Positions 44,996-53,059 of a stretch of DNA of 64,000 nt are shown piece after piece. This DNA is from Saprospiraceae bacterium (GTDB lineage: Bacteria; Bacteroidota; Bacteroidia; Chitinophagales; Saprospiraceae): the NCBI GenBank assembly GCA_016715105.1, contig JADKBO010000006.1, forward strand, positions 62,001-126,000, written 5' to 3'. Within the stretch, counting starts at the first letter, position 1. Every line of letters starts with the position of its first letter. Below the pieces are notes generated by a model that was not told the origin of the DNA, did not search any database, and worked only from the letters and a program-made list of their open reading frames with translations. The position numbers and the translations under genes were made by a program.

Positions 44996-47110
44996 ATGTC
45001 AAGAGTCTTTACAACCAGTTTTTTACTATTGATAACTTCGGCAATTTTTGGCCAGGATACTTACCACTTATGGTTACAAAACTACCTGAAAAGCAATTTT
45101 GGCTTACCTGATGTCCAGGAATGGGTGGTTGCAAATACAGAGTCAGCTGTAATAGCTTCAACGACCAATTACGGTGGTTCTACAACTGCCTTCACACCAT
45201 CAGGAACCCAATTTACGATGGGCACTTTGCGTACGGTGAGTCAAGGCGCAAATCCATGGGATGCGGGTTTTCAAATAAAAACCAAATCTAAAATTACCCA
45301 AGGCAATCAATATTTGATGGCAGTTTGGATTAGGACAAGGGACAAAGCTGGATCTTTCAACTTTTTTGCTGAGAATGCCACCACTTATGAAAAAGAAGTT
45401 AATGCTCAAATAAAGACAACCACAGATTGGCAATTGTATTTGTTGCCTTTCAAAGCATCCAAAAGTTATGAAGCCGGAGCAATATATCTTGGATTACATT
45501 TGGCCGAATTGACACAAAGTATAGAAATAGGTGGGGCCAATATTTTGGGATATAAAACTGCAACTCCTTTTAACCAATTGCCGACGGTACTCAATACTCC
45601 CCTTTATGACGGAGCCGCAGAAAATGCACCATGGAGAAGTCAGGCCGCACAAGACATCGTACAAAACAGAAAAGCAGACCTCAAAATTACGGTAAAGGGA
45701 AATCCGGGTGATGTTTTTGGTGTAAAAGTCGATATGTTGCAACACGATTTTAAGTTTGGAACAGCTGTGGTAAGCAACCGTTTTAATCAAGGAAGCAGTA
45801 ATATTTACGAGGAAACTTTTACCAATCTCGATGGAAAAGGCCACGGATTTAATGAAATCGTTTTTGAAAATGATTTGAAATGGCCCGCATGGGAACAGCA
45901 TTGGTTTAGCCCGCAGGCAGACATCATCAAGGACATCGACTGGCTCAAAAATAAAGACATTTCTGTGAGGGGTCATACCCTCATGTGGCCTGGTTGGCAA
46001 TATTCACCTACAGACATCAATGCCAATATAACTCCAGCACAACTCAAGTCTAGAATTTTAGCACACATAAAGTCAATACTTTCTGCCCAATCTGTGGGTA
46101 ATCGCTGTGATGATTGGGATGTGATCAACGAAATTGTAGTGAACAATGATTATGCGAATAAACTCAAAGGCAGCCCAGGTTATGCCACTGGTAGGGAGTT
46201 TTATGCAGAAATTTTTAAACTGGCAGATAGTTTAGCGCCAAATGCCGTGCTCTATCTCAATGACTACATCGCATTGGAGCAGGCTGACAATAACAACAAT
46301 GGCATAGCCACTTGGAAACAATACATTGATGAGATTTTAGCTTTAGGTGGACCCATCGAAGGCATCGGTTTGCAAGGTCATTTTTCTTCTTCACCTACTG
46401 GCATTCCAAGAGCCAAAGCATTGCTAGATGAGTTTTGGAATAAGTATCAGCTGCCAATGAAGGTCACAGAATATGACATCAGCAATTTGCTGAAACCCGA
46501 GATCCAGGCTAAATATTTACATGATATGCTCACCTTGTGTTTTGCGCATCCTGGCATGAAAGGTTTTACCATGTGGGGTTTTTGGGACGGAGCACATTGG
46601 ATGGACAATGCTCCGCTTTACAAAACAGATTGGACAAAAAAACCAGGTGCAGATGTCTTCGTTGATTTGGTATTCAACCAATGGTGGACCAAAGAAGCTT
46701 TTTCCATCAATGGAAATGGTACGCAAACCATCAGTGCATTTAAGGGAAAACAACTTATAGAAATCACTGCACCAAATGGAAATAAAATCACTAAGGAAAT
46801 CACCGCAACCGAGGACATGGAAATCGAAATTGATGCACTTTCCACCAGTTTCCAAGAACAAAAACTGGAAGATTTGAAGGTGTGGCCCAATCCTACTTCT
46901 TCTGTTTTGAATGTACAAATACCATCCAATTTCAGAGGTAATACGAAACTAGAAATTTATGGAGTAGAGGGCAAGTTGGTAAAAAGCGTTCAAAGTACAG
47001 AAAGCAATTTGGAAGCCATTGATGTTCGGGATTTGCACTCCGGTATGTATCATTTGCTTTTGATGGATGCGGATGCAAAAAGAGCTTACTCCAAAATTGT
47101 GATTGAGTAA
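44996..47110 (+). CDS. GH10 endo-1,4-beta-xylanase with carbohydrate-binding module and T9SS sorting domain
   Basis: 704 aa. Signal peptide, then a CBM4/9-like sheet (about 40-190), GH10 barrel (about 225-560) with DVINEIVVNND (acid/base Glu379) and MKVTEYDIS (nucleophile Glu492; family usually TELDI), substrate motif VRGHTLMWPGW. C-terminal T9SS type A domain with VWPNPTSSVLNV and final KIVIE. So it is exported through T9SS to the cell surface. It cuts internal bonds in xylan; the GH39 gene 120 bases upstream acts on the products. Confidence 0.94.
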   Translation: MSRVFTTSFLLLITSAIFGQDTYHLWLQNYLKSNFGLPDVQEWVVANTESAVIASTTNYGGSTTAFTPSGTQFTMGTLRTVSQGANPWDAGFQIKTKSKITQGNQYLMAVWIRTRDKAGSFNFFAENATTYEKEVNAQIKTTTDWQLYLLPFKASKSYEAGAIYLGLHLAELTQSIEIGGANILGYKTATPFNQLPTVLNTPLYDGAAENAPWRSQAAQDIVQNRKADLKITVKGNPGDVFGVKVDMLQHDFKFGTAVVSNRFNQGSSNIYEETFTNLDGKGHGFNEIVFENDLKWPAWEQHWFSPQADIIKDIDWLKNKDISVRGHTLMWPGWQYSPTDINANITPAQLKSRILAHIKSILSAQSVGNRCDDWDVINEIVVNNDYANKLKGSPGYATGREFYAEIFKLADSLAPNAVLYLNDYIALEQADNNNNGIATWKQYIDEILALGGPIEGIGLQGHFSSSPTGIPRAKALLDEFWNKYQLPMKVTEYDISNLLKPEIQAKYLHDMLTLCFAHPGMKGFTMWGFWDGAHWMDNAPLYKTDWTKKPGADVFVDLVFNQWWTKEAFSINGNGTQTISAFKGKQLIEITAPNGNKITKEITATEDMEIEIDALSTSFQEQKLEDLKVWPNPTSSVLNVQIPSNFRGNTKLEIYGVEGKLVKSVQSTESNLEAIDVRDLHSGMYHLLLMDADAKRAYSKIVIE

Positions 47111-47121
47111 AAACCATTTTG

Positions 47122-49113
47122 TTATTCAGGTCGAGTTATATTAAGAGTGCCGCCAGTGGGAATTTGAAGTAATACATTGCTGCCCGCTTTGAGTGAATGG
47201 ATTTCGATCATATTGGTTGGTAAGTCAATCTGGATAGCCGTATTTTGATCTGGAATCACGACATCATGACAAGTCCCGGGTAATCTTTGCGGAGACCAGT
47301 TGTTGGCTAAATTCCAATTACCATTTCCAGCTGTCCATGTGAGTGCGTCAAAGGTAATGTTGGCATTGTTTCCAGCCCAGAAAACAGCATTTCTCAAAAA
47401 CTGGGCATAAGGATGTGGATATTGATAGTTGGCAATCGTTTCCCCAGCTTGACCATAAACTATTCTGCCCACACTATTATCAGCTGTTGGGTTAAATAAC
47501 TTGACATATCCGTGAACGTGGCATTGGCCGGCAGGTGATAGATCATTGGAAAAAATGGGATTGATTTGGTTTTGTCCGTCTCCAAAAACTGCGGTATTGG
47601 TAAATTGCATATTGGTATAAATCTCATCAAATATGGAAAAACGCTGATAATAAGATGAAGAGGCATTGGCTACAGTCGGTAGAGGATTGGTATTCCAAAC
47701 AGCTGGGGCGGTCAATACACTATTATTGACGATGTTGTAACTTGATACAAAGTGTCCATAATTGGTTTGAAAAATGTTGTAGGTGGTTCTGTTTGCACCC
47801 CAACCTACTGCAGGTGAGTGGGCTTGAAACAAGTTATTAACCAAAATATTTTTATCCTGATTGTACAAGCCGTGATGGATTGAAACCACTCCTCCACCAT
47901 TGTCTGCAAAATTCACCAAAGCATTTTGGAGCGCATTGGTCACCGAACTTGACCAATGTTTATAGAAAAAAACAACATCGTAGGCAGATAGGTAAGTAAA
48001 AATGGCGCATGAATCATTGGCATTGAATACAGATTGTGTAAACAAATTGACATCATCCACTTCAAAACTAAAGCCATCGTCAAACTGATTGGACTGGTAA
48101 AGGGCTACCAAATCAGTAAAATCTGCTGGTAAATTCACACCACCTCCATAATTGCAGGGCACATCATTGGTGGTTTGGTTTCCAGGACCACAATTGTTGA
48201 CATCAACAGCTCCACCATGGATGATCAATACTTTGACTGCTTGTGCAAATTGGGCTGCATCTGGATATGATTCAATGATGTTGGTCAATGTTTTTGCCGC
48301 GTGTGCGATCGTTTGTGGATACCAATCTCTCGAAGTGAGGATTTTCCAATCTCCTGCTCCAGCATCCACAAGTGCAGTATGAGGTGTGCCAATGACAACT
48401 TTATCATTGGCCCTCAGAGTGATGTTGAGGTCAGATAAATTATCTGCAGTTTCTGGTTCTGGATATCCAGTGGCTATACTTCCTTCAAGTAAACTGATAC
48501 CCAATCCACCAAGTCCGCCCATCGTCGAAGGTATGCGCCAAAAGGCAGGTAAACTCGCACCATGGCATTGGCCCAAAACGGGTTTGCCACTCATCAAAGC
48601 TTCGATAGCCAAAGTATTTAGCTTTTCTGCGGCTTGTTGGACCTCCAGATTTGAAAGACCTCCATGACCCACATAACTCCCATCTACTCGATAAGCGTTT
48701 ACCCCTGTTCCTCCAGCAATGACCAAAGCTTTGTAATTTTGTATGGATGTCACATTTTGGATGGTACCATTTACTGGAATGGTTGCAGGAACTGCATTGA
48801 GTGCTGCATTCCACGGAATAGAAAACATATTATTGAACTGGGTTTGGAATTGGGCATAGCTACTGCCAGCCGATCCATTGGCTTGAGCGATCAAATCACC
48901 ACCAATAGTATAAGTAGTTGCATTTCCGTTACCTGAACTTCGCACATCAACAAAATATCCCGAGGCGGTCAGTGCTTCATACATCACAATATATTCGGTA
49001 TAATAAGTCTCCGCATAAGAAACAAATAACAAAACCGAATCTTGTTGTGCATTGGTTTTATTAGATACAAAAAGAAGTAGACAAGAAATTTTGAGCAACC
49101 TTAGAAACATCAT
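47122..49113 (-). CDS. secreted protein with DJ-1/PfpI-like and ThuA-like modules
   Basis: 663 aa. Signal peptide ends NKTNAQQ. Residues about 25-270 are a DJ-1/PfpI-like fold: LLFVSYAETYYTEYIVMYEALTASGYFVDV, KALVIAGGTG and GKPVLGQCHGASLPAFWRIP, which holds the nucleophile Cys and His. Residues about 290-570 are ThuA-like: VKVLIIHGGAV, YDVVFFYKHW, ALVNFADNGGGVVSIHHG and a final AQFLRNAVFWAGN. The end has WTAGNGNWNLANNWSPQRLP. No T9SS sorting domain is visible at the end. Convergent with and 11 bases from the xylanase gene, so perhaps linked to polysaccharide use. Enzyme activity unknown. Confidence 0.8.
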   Translation of the reverse strand: MMFLRLLKISCLLLFVSNKTNAQQDSVLLFVSYAETYYTEYIVMYEALTASGYFVDVRSSGNGNATTYTIGGDLIAQANGSAGSSYAQFQTQFNNMFSIPWNAALNAVPATIPVNGTIQNVTSIQNYKALVIAGGTGVNAYRVDGSYVGHGGLSNLEVQQAAEKLNTLAIEALMSGKPVLGQCHGASLPAFWRIPSTMGGLGGLGISLLEGSIATGYPEPETADNLSDLNITLRANDKVVIGTPHTALVDAGAGDWKILTSRDWYPQTIAHAAKTLTNIIESYPDAAQFAQAVKVLIIHGGAVDVNNCGPGNQTTNDVPCNYGGGVNLPADFTDLVALYQSNQFDDGFSFEVDDVNLFTQSVFNANDSCAIFTYLSAYDVVFFYKHWSSSVTNALQNALVNFADNGGGVVSIHHGLYNQDKNILVNNLFQAHSPAVGWGANRTTYNIFQTNYGHFVSSYNIVNNSVLTAPAVWNTNPLPTVANASSSYYQRFSIFDEIYTNMQFTNTAVFGDGQNQINPIFSNDLSPAGQCHVHGYVKLFNPTADNSVGRIVYGQAGETIANYQYPHPYAQFLRNAVFWAGNNANITFDALTWTAGNGNWNLANNWSPQRLPGTCHDVVIPDQNTAIQIDLPTNMIEIHSLKAGSNVLLQIPTGGTLNITRPE

Positions 49114-49380
49114 GAAAAGCGATTTTCATTCGAAAAATAAAAACATTATACAAATTATATACCATTTCAAGCTATGTACCACGTTTGAATTACTCATTGG
49201 CATTTTCCAATTATCAAACGGTATTTCTAAAATCTACTTCATCATTTTAAATTTATGACCTGCCCAACCAGTAAAACAAAACCCACATACGATTTAACAT
49301 TGGGAATTTTGATAATTATTATCTTTACCAATTGGTGAAAATACACTCAATGAAATAGATAGATCCAACAATGCATCATT

Positions 49381-50880
49381 ATGAAAGTATCGAGTTATAA
49401 AAAGTTGAAAGAAAGAATGTCCAGACTTGCGGACATCAATGGCGCTATTGCTGCTTTGAGTTGGGATAAAGAAACTTATTTGCCTCCAAAATCAGATCGA
49501 TTCAGGTCTCAGCAAATTGCAACTTTATCTTCCATTTCTCATGAAGAATTTACTTCTGATGAAACGAGAGATTTGCTCGCAAAAACAGCAACCATCAAAA
49601 ATCTCACGGCCAAGGAAAAGAAAAATCTATTGGTACTTCAAAAGGAGTTTGATAAATCTGTGAGATTCAGCAAAGAATTTGTCGTCAAAAGATCGATGAT
49701 CATTTCACAGGCATTTCATCATTGGGTAGAGGCCAAAGAAAAAAATAATTTCAAACTTTTTGCTCCGGCACTTGATCAATTGATCAATCTTAAAAGAGAA
49801 GAGGCTGCCATTCTAGGAAAAAATACACATCCATACAATAATTTGCTCGAGGAATTTGAGCCTGGCGCCACTGTTGAAATGTTGGATGGATTATTTGAAG
49901 AAGTGCGGTCAAAGTTGCTTCCAATGATTTCAAAAATAAGAGAGGCGAAACCAGTGAAATCGTCTTTCTTAAAAAAGGAATATCCTCAAGGTAAACAATG
50001 GGATTTCGGACTTTCTTTGCTCAATTCTATTGGTTATGATTTTGATAGAGGTCGTCAAGACATCAGTCATCATCCTTTTACAATCGGTATTGCCCCAGAC
50101 GATGTGCGTATTACAACGCGCATAGATGAAAACGATTTTTCCAATATGACATTCAGTTGTTTGCATGAAGCTGGTCACGCCTTATATGAGCAAGGATTGG
50201 ATATCAATGAATATGGCTTGCCTTGTGGTGGTCCTGCAAGTTTGGCCATCCATGAATCTCAAAGTAGGTTGTGGGAAAATCACGTTGGCAGAAGTATGAA
50301 TTTCTGGCAAGCACACTACCCGGGACTTCAAAAAGAATTTAAATCATTGAAAAAAGTGGGCCTCAAAGATTTCTATTATGGAATCAATAAAGTAAAGCCC
50401 AACTTGATTCGTACTGAAGCAGATGAGTTGCACTACCACATCCACGTCATGATCCGATATGAAATAGAAAAGGAAATGCTCATGGGTAATTTGGATGCAG
50501 CCGGAGCACAAGACCAATGGAAGTCAAAATACAAGGATTATCTGGGATTGGATATACAAGATGATAGTGAAGGTATTTTGCAAGACGTGCATTGGTCTCA
50601 CGGCAGCTTTGGATATTTCCCCACTTACAGCATGGGCAGTTTTTATGCCGCACAATTTTTTAAACAAGCCCAAAAAGATCTTACTGATTTAGACGAGCAA
50701 ATTGCCAAAGGAAATACAGCGCCTTTATTGCAATGGTTGAGAGAAAACATTCACCAGCATGGGCGCAGGTATGAGGCAGAAGAGTTATGCAAAAGGGTGA
50801 CTGGAAAACCATTAAATCTCAAAGCTTTTATTGATCATGCCAAAGAGAAGTATAGCGACATTTACCGCATAAACTTATGA
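49381..50880 (+). CDS. M32 family metallocarboxypeptidase
   Basis: 499 aa, normal length. The zinc site HEAGHALYEQG is the M32 motif (usual HEFGH in many members), followed by the second Glu in LAIHESQSRLWENHVGRS. Other family blocks: EEAAILGKNTHPYNNLLEEFEPG and RTEADELHYHIHVMIRYEIE. Cytoplasmic carboxypeptidase removing C-terminal residues from peptides. Stands alone. Confidence 0.95.
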   Translation: MKVSSYKKLKERMSRLADINGAIAALSWDKETYLPPKSDRFRSQQIATLSSISHEEFTSDETRDLLAKTATIKNLTAKEKKNLLVLQKEFDKSVRFSKEFVVKRSMIISQAFHHWVEAKEKNNFKLFAPALDQLINLKREEAAILGKNTHPYNNLLEEFEPGATVEMLDGLFEEVRSKLLPMISKIREAKPVKSSFLKKEYPQGKQWDFGLSLLNSIGYDFDRGRQDISHHPFTIGIAPDDVRITTRIDENDFSNMTFSCLHEAGHALYEQGLDINEYGLPCGGPASLAIHESQSRLWENHVGRSMNFWQAHYPGLQKEFKSLKKVGLKDFYYGINKVKPNLIRTEADELHYHIHVMIRYEIEKEMLMGNLDAAGAQDQWKSKYKDYLGLDIQDDSEGILQDVHWSHGSFGYFPTYSMGSFYAAQFFKQAQKDLTDLDEQIAKGNTAPLLQWLRENIHQHGRRYEAEELCKRVTGKPLNLKAFIDHAKEKYSDIYRINL

Positions 50881-51087
50881 AAACAACCCTACTCAGCACC
50901 ATTACAATATTTCATTTGACTTCATAAATGACCATATATAATTGATAATCAATTAATTGAAAATTAATTAAATAAAATTAGAAGATCAATAACACGTCCT
51001 TAACCAAACAATTTATTTATCTTAACTAAATGGTCTAATTGCTTTTTCGTCATAGTTCAAATTGATTGAATCATCATCAAAAAAATT

Positions 51088-51771
51088 ATGACAATGAAAA
51101 ACATCATCACTTTCGCAGCCTTCATAACCCTATTTACAACAGCTTCATTTGCCCAAAACATTGGTATCAAAGTCGGAGCTAATATGACTAATACCCGCAT
51201 CGATGGAGTGGCTAGCCAACTCAATCCAAACACTGATTTTAAAACTGGTTTTGTAGGTGGTGTCTTTTCAGACATCGAATTGATGAATGGTTTCTCTTTC
51301 CATCCGGAAGTGAATTTCATACAAAAAGGTTTCGTTACTGAATATGAAACAGATTTCGAAATGGCGGGCATCAACATTCCTTTGGGAGCTTCTGCACAAA
51401 CAAACCTCAATTTCATAGAAGCTGCACCTTTATTTAAATATGCCATTGGAAATGAAAATGTAAAATTTTATGCGCTTGCAGGACCATCTATTGGTTATGC
51501 AATCAATGGAAAAGTGACTACTAGAGCCAGAGCATTATTTGACTTTAATGTGACCAGCACCGACCTCAACCTCGATAATGACATGTATAATAGAATTGAC
51601 ATTGCTGGTAACGTTGGTGTAGGTACAGCGATCAAAGCTGGCACCGGAGAAATTTTTGCAGATGTGAGATATCAACACAGTTTCAGCAGTGGGCTCAAAG
51701 ATCAAATACTCAATATAGATTTTAGGAATAGTGGTGTCAGTGCCAATGTAGGTTACGCCTACCATTTTTGA
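51088..51771 (+). CDS. outer membrane beta-barrel (PorT-like) protein
   Basis: 227 aa. Signal peptide (MKNIITFAAFITLFTTASFAQ; a second ATG is at 51094). GIKVGANMTNTRIDGVAS, TGFVGGVFSDIELMNGFSFHPEVNFIQKGF and the last strand VSANVGYAYHF fit an eight-stranded barrel of the outer membrane PorT-like family (terminal F). Function unknown. A strong terminator follows. Confidence 0.87.
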   Translation: MTMKNIITFAAFITLFTTASFAQNIGIKVGANMTNTRIDGVASQLNPNTDFKTGFVGGVFSDIELMNGFSFHPEVNFIQKGFVTEYETDFEMAGINIPLGASAQTNLNFIEAAPLFKYAIGNENVKFYALAGPSIGYAINGKVTTRARALFDFNVTSTDLNLDNDMYNRIDIAGNVGVGTAIKAGTGEIFADVRYQHSFSSGLKDQILNIDFRNSGVSANVGYAYHF

Positions 51772-51807
51772 CCCCCTACCCCCCGTTTTATTTAGAATAC
51801 CTTAATA

Positions 51808-51839
51808 GGGACTGAGCCAAAAGCTTTGTCCCTTTTTTT
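51808..51839 (+). terminator. Rho-independent terminator
   Basis: GGGAC, 15-base loop, GTCCC, then seven T, 37 bases after the barrel gene stop. The loop itself holds AAAGCTTT, which may pair further. Confidence 0.75.
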
Positions 51840-51849
51840 ATTGAAAATA

Positions 51850-52290
51850 TGGCCTTCTATTTTGCCGTGAGCCATGAGCGATGAGCTATCATTTTTCAGT
51901 TTTCAGATTTGCGGAAATCGGAAGGAAATCGGAGATCGAAAGAAGATGAAATTTGAAGTAAGTTTTTGCTTCGAGTCACGAGCAACGAGCTGCGAGCTTC
52001 AAATTTAAGTAAATAGACTCACCTGCATCTTATTCGGAAATGGGAGACCAGTTCTGATTCCGATAGCTATCGGAAATCGGAAGTGAAGATTCATGATTTT
52101 GTTTGACAACATTTATTCCAAATTCAGTTAACTCTCAAATTAATCGGAGACCGGGAATTTATTCAGATTGCTATCGGAAAGAAACCGGGAAATTTTGGAA
52201 AAAGTGGAACCCGAAGGGTTTAATATCAATAACCCCGGGTGAAACTCGGGGTAAATAAAACTAAAAACAACAACTCCGGATGGAGTTGAA
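51850..52290. repeat. intergenic word repeats and hairpins
   Basis: GAGCCATGAGCGATGAGC and GAGCAACGAGCTGCGAGC words (51866-52000), CGGAAATCGG words (51912-51945, 52070-52085), the palindrome TCCGATAGCTATCGGA at 52059-52074, then hairpins at 52208-52220, 52233-52251 and 52272-52287. No gene in 51840-52420. Confidence 0.8.
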
Positions 52291-52420
52291 TATGCTCCAA
52301 TTTTGAACCTTGCATAGTGAGTTTTGTGCTAATACAAAATAACACCTCACTTTATAGGTTGGATTTATATCGCCCCCTCAGATTGAATCACAGAACTTGG
52401 AGACTGTAGACCATGAAAAA

Positions 52421-52765
52421 CTACCAACTTACTTCTTCGTCCTCATTTTCTTTGGCGGCATTGGAATTCTCCCACTCTTCTTCCTTTCTTGCAAAATGAT
52501 CAAAGTCATAGTCAGGTAAAAGGTCAGATTTGATGTGGTCGACGGCTTCATTGAGCTTCTCTACAAATCTTGTGAAGTCTTCTTTGTATAAAAAGATCTT
52601 GTGCCGCTCATAGCCTGTACCATTAAACTTCTTGGTATTCTCTGTGATGGTGATGTAATAATCTTCAGATTTGGTTCTTCTCACATCAAAGAAATAGGTC
52701 CTTCTTTTTCCTGCATTTAACTTGGCAGTACGAACGATCTCATATTTATTCTCTTCAAATTCCAC
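52421..52765 (-). CDS. DUF3276 PUR-like nucleic-acid binding protein
   Basis: 114 aa. NKYEIVRTAKLNAGKRRTYFFDVRRTKSEDYYITITENTKK and IFLYKEDFTRFVEKLNEAVDHI are the DUF3276/PurA-like fold found in nearly all Bacteroidota; it binds single-stranded nucleic acid in related proteins. Acidic C-terminus. Cytoplasmic. Confidence 0.92.
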   Translation of the reverse strand: MEFEENKYEIVRTAKLNAGKRRTYFFDVRRTKSEDYYITITENTKKFNGTGYERHKIFLYKEDFTRFVEKLNEAVDHIKSDLLPDYDFDHFARKEEEWENSNAAKENEDEEVSW

Positions 52766-52851
52766 GTTACAGCTTTTTTGGTATGATGTGAAAACAATTA
52801 TTTACAAATGAACGAATTAAATTTCTTTAGAAAATTACATCTATAAAAAAG

Positions 52852-52859
52852 CAAAAATA
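52852..52859 (-). promoter_or_regulatory. putative -7 promoter element
   Basis: Minus strand TATTTTTG, matches TAnnTTTG, 87 bases upstream of the DUF3276 start. A+T-rich surroundings make chance matches likely. Confidence 0.3.
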
Positions 52860-52938
52860 GTCAAAAGATTAAATTATCCCAATCAGAATAATATTTTAGG
52901 TCTCGCCTACTATTTCGAGCGCTCTATACTCCACGCAA

Positions 52939-52955
52939 GAGGTTAGGGCACATCT
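52939..52955 (+). mobile_element. solitary IS end related to the Tn5-like element
   Basis: GAGGTTAGGGCACATCT differs in one base from the IS end at 24721-24737. No transposase or second end is seen within the next several hundred bases. Could be a scar, a short non-autonomous element or a one-ended remnant. Confidence 0.6.
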
Positions 52956-53059
52956 AAAAAGTATATATGTTGTTAGCAATAATTGGAGTAAGAAAATGGA
53001 TTCCTTTTACTTTTTTGCCAATCTCACCCACCTTTTTTATTTTATGTACAAAAACGAGT

